The notes under the pieces were generated by a model. The model did no database searches. It was not told the DNA's origin and worked only from the letters and a program-made list of their open reading frames with translations. From positions 3,121,501 to 3,185,500 of the forward strand of contig NZ_FNUD01000002.1 in NCBI RefSeq assembly GCF_900106095.1: a DNA stretch of 64,000 bases, written 5' to 3'. Shown one piece after another: positions 25,936 through 34,334 of the stretch. Position 1 is the stretch's first letter. Every line of letters starts with the position of its first letter. The DNA is from Pseudomonas deceptionensis. GTDB taxonomy: Bacteria; Pseudomonadota; Gammaproteobacteria; Pseudomonadales; Pseudomonadaceae. A program made the translations under genes and the position numbers.

Positions 25936-26862
25936 ATGGTTCATTACCAAGGTGCAGTTCTCTACCTCGATATCCTGGGGATCAGCAATCTGACCAAGAA
26001 AAAGGTCAAGCTCACCCCTGAAGACTATGAGGCTTGGGGAGTTAAGAAGATCTCAGAATGGAACGAGCACTTTTTTTGCGCAAAATTGCTGGTGGCCTTT
26101 CGTACCTGTTTAGAAGACGTAAAACAAAGATACGAAAATATCAAGGTTACCCAGCTATCTGATTGCGCATTTATTTGGTCGAAAGACGCAGCCGCAGTGG
26201 CCAAAGCGGCTCAAGATCTTATGTGGGCTCTAACAAGGGTTGGCGTTCTTTGTCGTGGCGGTATCGCTTACGGTGAAATTATTGAGCCAGACAGCGTCGC
26301 AAAATCTATAGGACAATTCGTGCTGGGCGAAGCAGTGACAATGGCGGTGGAGTGTGAGGGCAAAGGCAAAGGCTGCCGGCTATTCACCCATCCTGAGTTA
26401 GTCCTCAAATTGACTGGTACTGGTCCGCGGAGCGAAAGATTTGCAGAAGACTCTTTTGCGGAGCTCCTAAATCCATTGAGCGGAGAAAGTGCCGACGAAT
26501 TCCGCTGGTACCTCCAAAACTTGCCACAAAGCCCCGTAAAAAGCGCCCAAGCGAAGCACTTAGCCCTGCTTGAGCTCATGGCCGCACTAATGTGTTCCCC
26601 TCGATTCAATTGGAACGGTAGTTCTGAGGCAGGACGATTACAGTTGGCGTGCAGCATCACATGTTTGTCAAAGGCCGCCCACATGCTGTTACCTTCTTCG
26701 GATACGCTTTTCAACGTGAATCAGTTGATGGTCACCGAGATTCGTAGGACACAAGAACAGCAGAACAAGAGATTACAACTCTGGGGCAGTCAGGCGGCTA
26801 ATGCATTCGATCGCATAAAAGCTAGAGGGTCCAAGCTCCGCGGTGCGCTTCAATCCGAGTGA
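25936..26862 (+). CDS. Class III nucleotidyl cyclase-like protein
   Basis: 308 residues, AGGA five bases before ATG 25936. Residues 1-140 follow the class III cyclase plan: AVLYLDILGISN (D12), VTQLSDCAFIWSKD (D76), RGGIAYGEI (R107) and QFVLGEAVTMAVECE (131-141). The two aspartates are at the spacing expected of metal-binding residues. The C-terminal half is helical with no recognised domain. Related stand-alone cyclase-like proteins occur in Pseudomonas and in Pycsar defence (PycC). Whether this one makes a cyclic nucleotide is not shown; substrate-defining residues cannot be judged by eye. Confidence 0.6.
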   Translation: MVHYQGAVLYLDILGISNLTKKKVKLTPEDYEAWGVKKISEWNEHFFCAKLLVAFRTCLEDVKQRYENIKVTQLSDCAFIWSKDAAAVAKAAQDLMWALTRVGVLCRGGIAYGEIIEPDSVAKSIGQFVLGEAVTMAVECEGKGKGCRLFTHPELVLKLTGTGPRSERFAEDSFAELLNPLSGESADEFRWYLQNLPQSPVKSAQAKHLALLELMAALMCSPRFNWNGSSEAGRLQLACSITCLSKAAHMLLPSSDTLFNVNQLMVTEIRRTQEQQNKRLQLWGSQAANAFDRIKARGSKLRGALQSE

Positions 26863-27194
26863 TACAACTAACGCCGTTACCGCCTCTAATTCCAAGCTGC
26901 GGGGGCACTGCAATGCTCGCCTCTGTGAGGGGTTCTACGCTGTCATGATTTGGGCGCAGCAGTAAGTCGCCTCAGCCGGCTAATGCCCGTCATAAAGGCT
27001 TTATAAATTAGCTCAACCCCAACACCTCACGTAACCTCCGCAGAGACTCCGCATCCAGCGTTGGAAAGAACTCTCAAGGTGACCCAAATGTGGCCGACAC
27101 AAAAGGATTGAGATGTGCAGGTCTGTCATTGCAAATGATCATGACGCAACAGCTCAATGAAACCCCGAATAGGCACGACAAGGAGCGTTACCCA

Positions 27195-28193
27195 ATGCTA
27201 GACCTGATCTACATTGTCGAAGAACCAATTATCTGCGACCCAGCACAAGGCAGCGGCAACAGCTCCTCAGTAAATTTCACTATGCCAGACCGTGACGAAC
27301 ATCAAGGAGCTATAACAGGTGCCGCGCTTGCAAGCATTGCAGGCGCGGCAGTACTTGGCAGAGGTGCGAGTCTATTCGCTGCACCACTCCTACCGACGGC
27401 TTTAATGGCCTCCGCATTACTTGGGGTTCCAAGTTTGTTGACTGGTTTCACAAAGGATCGCGCCTTAAAAAGTGATGACCTGGATGATGCTAAGCTTGAG
27501 GAGGCTCGATTACTCACCTTGTACGTACAACACCATTCGCTGTCTCGCAGCCAAGCAAATGAGGAAGGCTACCGTTTTCAGCCCGGGCACCCAGTCGTTG
27601 GCAAGACATACCGTAAACACCCATTGTCCGACTACTCGACCCCGGATAACGGCAACCTTTACATCCCAAGCGACAGCTACGACGCAATCCTGCTGGAGGA
27701 GCGTGAATCGGAGTTGATCAAGCTTTTGGTTCATCTCGGCGCGACCAAAATCAGCATCACCAAAAAAGCCTCGGACAAAAACCGTAGCGTCGTCACTGCC
27801 GAAGCTTCGGTGCAAGTCGGCCCTATGGGTGGCGGCGACGTCGGTTACACCGGTAAAACCGAACGCGATACCGATACGCTGAATACTCGTGAATTCTCGT
27901 TAGCCGGCCGGCCTTGGAAAGCAGATAGCAAAGTAGATCGTGAAAGTTTTTTTTGGCTCTCCTATGAGCCATCCTGGAAAGCAGTCGTGTTCGCCCGCGA
28001 AGTGGGTGGTTGCCTGACAGCGTCCCTTGAAATTAAAGAAAGTACCTCGTTCTCGACAGACAAAAACTTCGAGCTGTCAGTCAAAGTGAAGCTGGTTGAG
28101 GCTGGCGCGCAGGCTGGACTTTCAAATCTGGAATCCGAAGAAAAAACATACTTCGTCAGAGCGGAGTTCGCCCCGGTAAGTGACCGGGCCTAA
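27195..28193 (+). CDS. Predicted membrane-associated protein, unknown function
   Basis: 332 residues from ATG 27195, chosen because AGGAG at 27181-27185 is well spaced; the frame is open to a GTG at 27090. A hydrophobic stretch (AALASIAGAAVLGRGASLFA, then PLLPTALMASALLGVPSLL) at about residues 45-85 could form two membrane passes. The rest is soluble and beta-rich (VVTAEASVQVGPMGGGDVGY, FFWLSYEPSWKAVVFAREVG). It lies downstream of the cyclase-like gene on the same strand with a gap of about 330 bases. Family unknown. Confidence 0.6.
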   Translation: MLDLIYIVEEPIICDPAQGSGNSSSVNFTMPDRDEHQGAITGAALASIAGAAVLGRGASLFAAPLLPTALMASALLGVPSLLTGFTKDRALKSDDLDDAKLEEARLLTLYVQHHSLSRSQANEEGYRFQPGHPVVGKTYRKHPLSDYSTPDNGNLYIPSDSYDAILLEERESELIKLLVHLGATKISITKKASDKNRSVVTAEASVQVGPMGGGDVGYTGKTERDTDTLNTREFSLAGRPWKADSKVDRESFFWLSYEPSWKAVVFAREVGGCLTASLEIKESTSFSTDKNFELSVKVKLVEAGAQAGLSNLESEEKTYFVRAEFAPVSDRA

Positions 28194-28585
28194 CCATGAT
28201 TGTTGACGCCAACGTAGAATTGACCCACGTGCCGACGCAAGACAGCCCCACCTCCAAATTGGTATAAATCTAGCGTAGGCGAAGGGTCGAGAGGAGTCAG
28301 ACTGGATCAGTGGCATTTCGGCAACTGGATCAAATCGGCATCGGCAAGAACAAATTGTCTGACTTTTGACAATTAGCCAGTTCTGAATGACGGACGCGGG
28401 TCGGAAACCGCCGGACCCGACCGGCGGCTTTTGGCCGAAAGCAGTCGCTCACGGAGGCCAGCTTTCTGCCAATAGCTGCCCCTCGTGAGGAGCAGCTATA
28501 CACCGCCTGGTGTCTATTTGAAGTTAGGCTATGCTAAGTAAATAGTTTTTTCATTTGTACTGCAGATCAAACTTAGGGTGAAAAG
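28194..28585. other. Intergenic stretch with dispersed repeat
   Basis: No gene seen. At 28385-28450 is CTGAATGACGGACGC, a hairpin GTCGGAAACCGCCGG with its complement, and TTTTGGCCGAAAGCAGTCGC, a member of the intergenic motif family of this island. Confidence 0.5.
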
Positions 28586-29242
28586 ATGAGAGTATCTATT
28601 TGCGCCATTTTTGCCACAGTGCTATTGCCCTTCACTGCATACTCTACAGATGAGCCTGCACCAACAGGAATAATTATTCCAAATGGTGTCGAATGGTCAA
28701 TAGGTGATAACGACGCTCTCCCACTTGTGCGAGGTGAGAAAGCGAATTACCTGTTTTTTATTAGCAAAGGGAAAGTTTCGCTGAACGTAGATGGCAACTC
28801 AATTGAGAATATTGTGGGGCCATCTACAGTTCTTCTTGTTGGTAAAGAAATTTTTCTTTTGACAAGATTTTCTACTGGCATCGCGTCAACTGGAACAATT
28901 CAACGGGCTCCTGCATTAAAGACGAATATCCCTTATTCCTCTTCCAAGCAAGGATTACAACCAGCAGTCTTTCCTTTGGCGAGATTGGACTCTCCACGAT
29001 CGTTTGCGTTTACCGTTGAGAATATTGGCACCCCGGACAAACGCCCCGAAGATTGCAAAGATCCATTGAGTTCGTACGTGCGATTAATTGCGGATGGCTC
29101 GCCAATACAAGTGTCCCCCAATACAGATGCCCGCTTTTCAAATAACAGTGGTTATATGGGAAAAGCAAAGTCTGTCGACTGGGCAATTGCCGGACCTCAG
29201 ACTTGTGCTTTCACGGTAATTTTCGCCCTTGTAGATGAGTAA
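28586..29242 (+). CDS. Exported protein of unknown function
   Basis: 218 residues with a good ribosome binding site (GGGTGAAAAG). The N-terminus MRVSICAIFATVLLPFTAYS is a type I signal peptide, probably cut near residue 20. The mature protein (IIIPNGVEWSIGDNDALPLV, KGKVSLNVDGNSIENIVG, FTVENIGTPDKRPEDCKDP) is beta-rich with a cysteine pair that may form a disulphide. I do not recognise a family. It is alone between two repeat-bearing gaps and may be an outer surface or periplasmic cargo protein. Confidence 0.62.
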   Translation: MRVSICAIFATVLLPFTAYSTDEPAPTGIIIPNGVEWSIGDNDALPLVRGEKANYLFFISKGKVSLNVDGNSIENIVGPSTVLLVGKEIFLLTRFSTGIASTGTIQRAPALKTNIPYSSSKQGLQPAVFPLARLDSPRSFAFTVENIGTPDKRPEDCKDPLSSYVRLIADGSPIQVSPNTDARFSNNSGYMGKAKSVDWAIAGPQTCAFTVIFALVDE

Positions 29243-29414
29243 AGTGAGAAAACATTCTTAGGCTCATCCGCGCGGAGGGGGGAGTTGCCCCAGCTTTTTC
29301 AGACACGATATGACCGCTGTTGGCCGATATCGGGCCTTTAACGGCGGCAAAAAACGGTCAATAAGTAGCTACTTTTGGCCGTTCAAGTCGACCAAACGGA
29401 GTTGAGGTTGGGGG

Positions 29415-30377
29415 TCAGATATGCAGGGACGCCTCACCTAAGAGGGCATCCAGATCATCAAGCATTTCTGAGTAGTCATGTTGAATTGGCTTCATCGAAT
29501 CATCGAAGTGAATTCTCTGACGTCTCAACTTGAAATTGGAGCTCGGTTCCATAATTTGCCAAAATCTCACAGCTGACGTCTCCCCTCCGAACATTGACAT
29601 GATTGATTCAGTAATAGCACGCGGGCAGTTCATGCCGAATGTAACGGATTTGACCGGTGCAGGACTGCGGTCCAAACCGATTGGCCCTAGCAGTCTCCAT
29701 TCTTTTTCGTACCGCCACTCGCTAGATTTCGTTAGCAATGATGCTCGTTCGACTTCATGTTGCGAAATCAAATCTCCGCCTTCTATCCACCTGAGCAAGC
29801 AGTCTGCGGAAATCTGGCGGTCTCCACCATATACAACCCGTCTAATAGATGAAAACTCCAGCTTAGTAACATCGTATTCAATGCACACGCCACGGTGCTG
29901 TTGGCCGTAGTGTGACCACATCAGAGGACTATCGACTTTTTCACTTAGGCATAGAACGCCAGTCGCGTGCGTTTTCTTAACTTCATCTTGAATGAGGTTT
30001 AACAGTGCTTGTTTGAAATACGCAGCGGGATCACGAACTTCGGGGTCGGTAATATAGTACTCGATACCTCGTATAACCTCATTGACTTCACTATTCCCAA
30101 GCTTGGCACGATGAACGTCTAATTTCTCTCCTCGCAACCTCAGGCGCTTCAAGGATGCTGACGTCTCTTTTTCAACCCGTCGGAGAACCATCAATTTTAG
30201 AAGCAACTGTAACCCATCTATGGTTTGAGTCCCTGCTACCACAACAGGTCGACAATCTAGCGGATCATTGAATGTTCCAGGATCTGCAAAGTAAACCTTA
30301 CCGTGGTAAAGCTGCTCCACCATGCGATCACTGAAGCCGAGATATTTGTACAGGCTTTTTGGCTCTTTATTTGTCAT
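29415..30377 (-). CDS. DUF2971 domain protein
   Basis: 320 residues from ATG 30377, chosen over GTG 30428 because AGGGA lies nine bases upstream. The family pattern (PF11185) is clear: SLYKYLGFSDRMVEQLYHGK, VYFADPGTFNDPLDCRP, then GVLCLSEKVDSPLMWSHYGQ and HRGVCIEYD, then SEWRYEKEWRLL. DUF2971 proteins are frequent in mobile and defence islands; no biochemical role is established that I can state. It is transcribed against the other island genes. Confidence 0.78.
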   Translation of the reverse strand: MTNKEPKSLYKYLGFSDRMVEQLYHGKVYFADPGTFNDPLDCRPVVVAGTQTIDGLQLLLKLMVLRRVEKETSASLKRLRLRGEKLDVHRAKLGNSEVNEVIRGIEYYITDPEVRDPAAYFKQALLNLIQDEVKKTHATGVLCLSEKVDSPLMWSHYGQQHRGVCIEYDVTKLEFSSIRRVVYGGDRQISADCLLRWIEGGDLISQHEVERASLLTKSSEWRYEKEWRLLGPIGLDRSPAPVKSVTFGMNCPRAITESIMSMFGGETSAVRFWQIMEPSSNFKLRRQRIHFDDSMKPIQHDYSEMLDDLDALLGEASLHI

Positions 30378-30428
30378 CAAAGCAGGTCCCTGTGGGCGAC
30401 AGCAATCATAGAGTTGGACAACCTTCAC

Positions 30429-30930
30429 GAGTCATCACCAATTTTATCTGCTACACAAGGCCTGTGAATCGCCCTTGAATTCGTAACACATCTGAATGAC
30501 CGCTGGTGGCCGAAAGCAGATCCTTATACAGCACTGTCAGTTATGGAGTGCTAGGAGAAATTATCAGTCAGCAGAACGCTGTAGGAAAAGACAAGAACTC
30601 GTACTGTCTTTAATTGGACGGATCGGGGGAGAGCGCTTAAGTAGCGGTTTTAATCAGGTCTCACTGGTTGCTCTAATTTTGCTACAGCAACACCTTTGTC
30701 AAAGATAAGTTATTGATTAATAGGTTTTTTTCAAGTCAGTGGTTTCGATCCATCATAGGGGCCACGCTAAAGCGCCTGGACACCGCAGAGCCTTTGTTTA
30801 CGTGGGTTGTAGCTGTTTTTTCTAGCATTTTGCTCTACGTGTTCAAGGCGTGTTTTAGGGGGTAAAAGGGCGTGTTTTGGAGTTTATTGGTACAAATTAC
30901 CAATCCAAACAACAATTGTACCAGTCGATC
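30429..30930. other. Non-coding stretch before the broken integrase
   Basis: A repeat motif at 30492-30521 (TGAATGACCGCTGGTGGCCG, then AAAGCAG). Near 30745-30770, GTGGTTTCGATCC and GGGGCCAC faintly resemble a tRNA 3' end and could be an attachment-site remnant. Otherwise no gene is supported. Confidence 0.4.
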
Positions 30931-31270
30931 ATGGCCACTATCCGAGCACGCAAGCGCACCGACGGCAGCATCAGTTACACGGCACAAATACGCCTGTTTC
31001 GTGATGGGGTGCAAGTCTACCAAGAGAGCCAGACCTTCGCCCGTAAACAGGCCGCCAAACCCTAAGCCTGGGTTCGGAAGCGGGAAGTGGCGCTTGACCA
31101 GCCCGGTGGCATCGAGCGGGCAAACCATATCAGGGCGACGGTCAAGGAACTGATCGAACGCTGCCTTTTGGAATACGAGAGATTGAGACCGCTTGGCAAA
31201 ACAAAGCGCACACGGCTCAGCCCATTAGTGAGATCTGACTAGGCAAGCTGGAGGATATGGAAATCACTAT
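30931..31270 (+). pseudogene. Phage integrase gene fragment (tyrosine recombinase N-terminus)
   Basis: From ATG 30931: MATIRARKRTDGSISYTAQI, FRDGVQVYQESQTFARKQAA, an in-frame TAA (31063-31065), then in the same frame AWVRKREVALDQPGGIERAN, ATVKELIERCLLEYERLRPL and GKTKRTRLSPLV. A frameshift near 31225 leads to LGKLED. This is the arm-binding and core-binding part of Pseudomonas prophage integrases. The catalytic domain with its R-H-R-Y residues is gone, so it is inactive. It marks one end of an old mobile element. Confidence 0.8.
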
Positions 31271-31517
31271 CCTCTTCGCGGCAGTTCTCCTCGCAGAGCC
31301 CGCCACGACACACCCGCCATACGGGACGTTTTGGCGACTCCTCGGCAGCCTTGATCTTTTTGTCCATTGCCTCACGGGCGTAACGCATTTGGTCGATGGT
31401 AAGGGTGGAGATCCACTTGCCCGTTCCGACGCGCATCGAACAACCGTGATGACACTTAAGATAAGGCACGACTTCGTCCTTGCAGCTATAGCGGCTGGCC
31501 TTAAAGGAATGGCGCAT
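31239..31517 (-). CDS. Small cysteine-rich protein, possibly prophage-derived
   Basis: 92 residues: SCKDEVVPYLKCHHGCSMRV, GKWISTLTIDQMRYAREAMD and KKIKAAEESPKR, ending with a C-x4-C-x4-C pattern. The cysteine and histidine cluster (YLKCHHGC) suggests metal binding. It overlaps the 3' end of the integrase remnant and may itself be partial. Family not recognised; coding status rests on composition and the absence of stops. Confidence 0.45.
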   Translation of the reverse strand: MRHSFKASRYSCKDEVVPYLKCHHGCSMRVGTGKWISTLTIDQMRYAREAMDKKIKAAEESPKRPVWRVCRGGLCEENCREEDSDFHILQLA

Positions 31518-32039
31518 ATGCAGAAGCGGTCTTAGACGGGAGCAAATGTCTTTGGTAAAAGTAGGGTGTTCGTTGAGCGTATTTCAGGAGCTGAATTTGA
31601 GAACGTGTAGCGAGCAGGAGTCCCGGATTGCTTGTTGGGACCCGCCCTTAGTAATGGGCAGTGATCAATGGGCTTAAGTATTGAGCTTCGAGTTAATCTA
31701 CTCCCTGCCAATCTAGGCCAAAGACTCAAAGCTTTAGTTCATTGATCACATCTATTTCGACTGCTCGACGGTTTCCAGTGCGGGCAGCTCAGCAGTTTTT
31801 CCTCCCAAGGGCGATGCAGGCTTAACCCCTCCATATCCCTTCACGCATCACAGCCTCCATGGTTTTGAGTTATGTGACGGCTGCTCGGTGTTTGATTTCG
31901 TGCCACGGATCATTTGCTCGAGCTAGTGCAGCCATCGGCGGCGTGCCTTTGATGGTTACGGTGACCAAGGCCAGCGATCCAGGGTTATGAGAGTGCCACT
32001 CAGGTGTTCCAGGCTGCAGCACAACTGATTTGGAAGCAG
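31518..32039. other. Non-coding or decayed stretch
   Basis: No intact gene. On the minus strand just below the HNH gene stop there is about 60 codons of open frame with protein-like composition (PGTPEWHSHNPGSLALVTVT) that may be a decayed gene, but I cannot assign it. Confidence 0.4.
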
Positions 32040-32513
32040 CTAAGACTTCGGCTCGATACTCGCGACGTACGCTTTTAACGCTTCGTTTTTTACCCTGCCG
32101 TGCAATCCATAGTGAATTTCGCGGTGGCAGGCCGGACAGATAGCGCCTATGTAACGTGGATGATCCAGGCCGCCATCTGATAATCGATTGATGTGGTGCG
32201 GCTCTAGATATGGTGATCCGTTTGTCTTCATGAAGGGTGCCGGCTTCTCACAGCTCTCGCAATTTCCGGCTGCCCTTTTTAAAACGTAGTCGCAGATAGC
32301 TCTACTGCGACGATATACGGTTCTGAGTGCCGCCCCGTTCTCTCCAGCTGCCGCCGTTTCGGCGTCCATCAGAGCTCGTTTTCTTGCTTCGAAGACCCGT
32401 GCGGCATGCGCTTCGTCCAGCGACATCGTTTCGGGAGTGGCGATCCATCCTGAAGCCACCATCTGCTTTTGATTGGCTGAGTCGCGCAGCTCCTTGTAAA
32501 AATGCTCGGTCAT
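32040..32513 (-). CDS. HNH endonuclease, start uncertain (possibly 5'-truncated)
   Basis: 157 residues from ATG 32513. The C-terminal HNH fold is clear: NCESCEKPAPFMKTNGSPYL, EPHHINRLSDGG, then GAICPACHREIHYG, with the paired Cys-x2-Cys zinc knuckles around the catalytic HH and H. The open frame continues upstream to 32846 and looks protein-like to about 32624, but the farthest part runs through a terminator hairpin at 32793 and cannot be native. HNH enzymes act as phage packaging nucleases or restriction enzymes. The 5' boundary and partner sequence suggest a rearranged phage remnant. Confidence 0.62.
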   Translation of the reverse strand: MTEHFYKELRDSANQKQMVASGWIATPETMSLDEAHAARVFEARKRALMDAETAAAGENGAALRTVYRRSRAICDYVLKRAAGNCESCEKPAPFMKTNGSPYLEPHHINRLSDGGLDHPRYIGAICPACHREIHYGLHGRVKNEALKAYVASIEPKS

Positions 32514-32792
32514 GTTTTCCAGATGCTCAGAGAGGTAGACGCTATTGGGCGCAATCTCCACTGACTTGCTGTACCGGTCGCCGCGGGCATCGATGCAAAG
32601 TGCACTAAGGCAGATCGTCCAAGTTCGTGGCTGAGCAATTGGAAGCCATCGAGGATGGGTAGAAGGTAGCGGGCACGGAGCGCCAATGTCGTGATTATCG
32701 AACCCAGGTGCGAGCCTGGAAGCTGGACGCCGAAGGCTATCTCGTTTCAAGTCTGCGGCCAGTACGGCCAAGTTACCCGTGCAGCAATACAT

Positions 32793-32820
32793 AACCCCGC
32801 CAGGTGCGGGTATTTTTTTA
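32793..32820 (+). terminator. Phage-style hairpin terminator in the second phage remnant
   Basis: ACCCCGC-cag-GTGCGGGT followed by ATTTTTTT. Same design as the terminators between tail genes of the main prophage. Confidence 0.6.
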
Positions 32821-32932
32821 CCCGGAAGAAGGCATGCCTTCAACAAGGGAGTTCCCAGCCCATGGTGTTGGCAATAGTGGCATAAAGCCTGCTAAAGTCG
32901 GCGCCGAAATTATCCAGGTAAGGAAATACAAA

Positions 32933-33139
32933 GTGAAAGGCATCCAGTTTTTGGCTGTAGTCGGCGCGGCATTGTTGATGAATGGCTGCGTTGTACAGAG
33001 CACTTACAGCAAGACAGTGGCAGTAACTAGAGATGCCGATGGCAAGATCATTCAAACTGTTGAAAGCGAGACTGTGGTTCAGCCAGCCAATGGCTATCCA
33101 ATGCGCCTGGAGAAAATCAAAGGCATACAGCCGCAATAA
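32933..33139 (+). CDS. Small lipoprotein
   Basis: 68 residues from GTG 32933 with AGGAA seven bases upstream. N-terminal KGIQFLAVVGAALLMNGC gives a lipobox with Cys at residue 19, then a short mature part (VVQSTYSKTVAVTRDADGKI, VESETVVQPANGYPMRL). Exported and lipid-anchored; function unknown. A hairpin terminator follows its stop. It lies between two phage-style terminators and next to a truncated Rz1, so it is probably a phage-carried lysogenic gene. Confidence 0.6.
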   Translation: MKGIQFLAVVGAALLMNGCVVQSTYSKTVAVTRDADGKIIQTVESETVVQPANGYPMRLEKIKGIQPQ

Positions 33140-33159
33140 TTACCCACGCCGATTCGAAG

Positions 33160-33184
33160 AAACCCGCCGAGTGCGGGTTTTTTA
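33160..33184 (+). terminator. Hairpin terminator after the small lipoprotein
   Basis: AAACCCGC-cgagt-GCGGGTTT followed by TTTATT, 21 bases after the stop codon. Confidence 0.7.
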
Positions 33185-33199
33185 TTATCTGGAGTAAGC

Positions 33200-33291
33200 C
33201 CAAGCCCATTACCGAGCTCTTACTGATGAAAAAAAAACCAAACCAGCCCGTCTGCGTGATCGCCTTGCTACTGCTGACCTTCGGCTGTCAG
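33200..33291 (+). repeat. Right copy of the Rz/Rz1 direct repeat
   Basis: Imperfect copy of 17864-17952 in the same orientation, including CAAGCCCATTACCGAG and TGCGTGATCGCCTTGCTACT. It differs mainly by three extra bases in the A-run and a few substitutions. Confidence 0.85.
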
Positions 33292-33318
33292 TCCAACTCG
33301 ACGCTGACCAGTGATTAG
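33226..33318 (+). pseudogene. Truncated Rz1-like lipoprotein gene
   Basis: 30 codons from ATG 33226 (MKKKPNQPVCVIALLLLTFG then CQSNSTLTSD). The signal peptide and lipobox match the intact Rz1 at 17890, but the mature part is cut to ten residues and the surrounding Rz frame is missing. A remnant of a second lysis cassette, or the far end of a rearrangement. It could still make a short lipopeptide. Confidence 0.7.
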
Positions 33319-34226
33319 CTGTGCCCTGGTAGTCCTACACTTTTAATCCAGGAACTAAGTTCTGTAACCATTTGATTTACTTCACTATTCTCTCGTTCCG
33401 AGGGGCGGATGATTGCGTTCCAGGCGATATCCAAACCGTCATTCAGGGCCGCCCACGTAAGTTCACCGCGCTCAAGGCTGGGGGTCACTAAGTCACGTTG
33501 CAAGATGCTGATTCCGTAACCTGATCGTACCAACTCGACGATAGCTTCAATCAACTCCACTGTGATCATGCGGCGCGGCAAAATACTGGCGGGGGCGAAG
33601 AAGCGGTCATATTCCCAGCCGCTAGCGCGATCGGTCGAGTACGTCACTAGGTTGTAGGTCTTGAAGTCTTGCGCGTAGATACTTTTTCTTCCCGCAAGGG
33701 GATGATCGGTTGCCATTATCGCAATCAAGTCATCCCGAAAAAGTGGCAACTTGGCGACACCGCTAGGAACCATGCCGTCATCGATGATGGATACATCGAG
33801 TCTTCCTTGCATCAGGCTCGCGTAAACGTCATTGCGGGGTACGGTCACCAGTGTGATTTCTATGTCTGGCCGCAGACTTGAGTAATGCTTGATGAATTTT
33901 GGAATCCAGCGGAACGGGCCGTATGAGGTTACACCCATGCGTACAAATGCTGTGACGCCACTCGCCATGGATCTGGCTTCAGACTCGGCTTCATTGAGTA
34001 TCGCGATGATGTCTTTGGCAGCACGTTCCAGACGCGCGCCAGCAGGGCTGAGTCTGAGCTTTCCCCCAGTTCTTTCCGTTAGGCTCACACCTAGCCGCCG
34101 TTCGGCTTCACGCAGGCGGTGACTGACTGCCGAGGGCGTCAGCCATAAACGCTCTGCAACGGCGGTTATCGAGTCAACCTCCGACAAGGTTTGCAGCATC
34201 ACAAGGTGATCCAGGGTGAGTCTCAT
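33315..34226 (-). CDS. LysR-type regulator of the adjacent oxygenase gene cluster
   Basis: 303 residues. The N-terminal winged helix (MRLTLDHLVMLQTLSEVDSI, ERLWLTPSAVSHRLREAERR) is followed by the periplasmic-binding-like effector domain (FVRMGVTSYGPFRWIPKFIK, GRLDVSIIDDGMVPSGVAKL). It is divergent from the 2-oxoglutarate oxygenase gene with 108 bases between; this gap contains AAATTACGTAAAATTACG, with the palindrome TTACGTAA at 34255-34262, a candidate binding site. LysR proteins usually activate the divergent operon in response to its substrate. Confidence 0.88.
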   Translation of the reverse strand: MRLTLDHLVMLQTLSEVDSITAVAERLWLTPSAVSHRLREAERRLGVSLTERTGGKLRLSPAGARLERAAKDIIAILNEAESEARSMASGVTAFVRMGVTSYGPFRWIPKFIKHYSSLRPDIEITLVTVPRNDVYASLMQGRLDVSIIDDGMVPSGVAKLPLFRDDLIAIMATDHPLAGRKSIYAQDFKTYNLVTYSTDRASGWEYDRFFAPASILPRRMITVELIEAIVELVRSGYGISILQRDLVTPSLERGELTWAALNDGLDIAWNAIIRPSERENSEVNQMVTELSSWIKSVGLPGHS

Positions 34227-34334
34227 GGTGAGCGACCTGAAAATAATTCACAAAATTACGTAAAATTACGAGCGTGACTTGTTTTTAGTGTCGATGCAAT
34301 CTGAATCCAGCAGAGCCACTGGAGACCAACAATA

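Noticed and set aside
30740..30775. tRNA 3'-end-like sequence (TTTCGATCC, GGGGCCAC) as an attachment site
   Set aside because: Only the T-loop-like bases fit; no stem pairing could be drawn and no second copy was found in the window.
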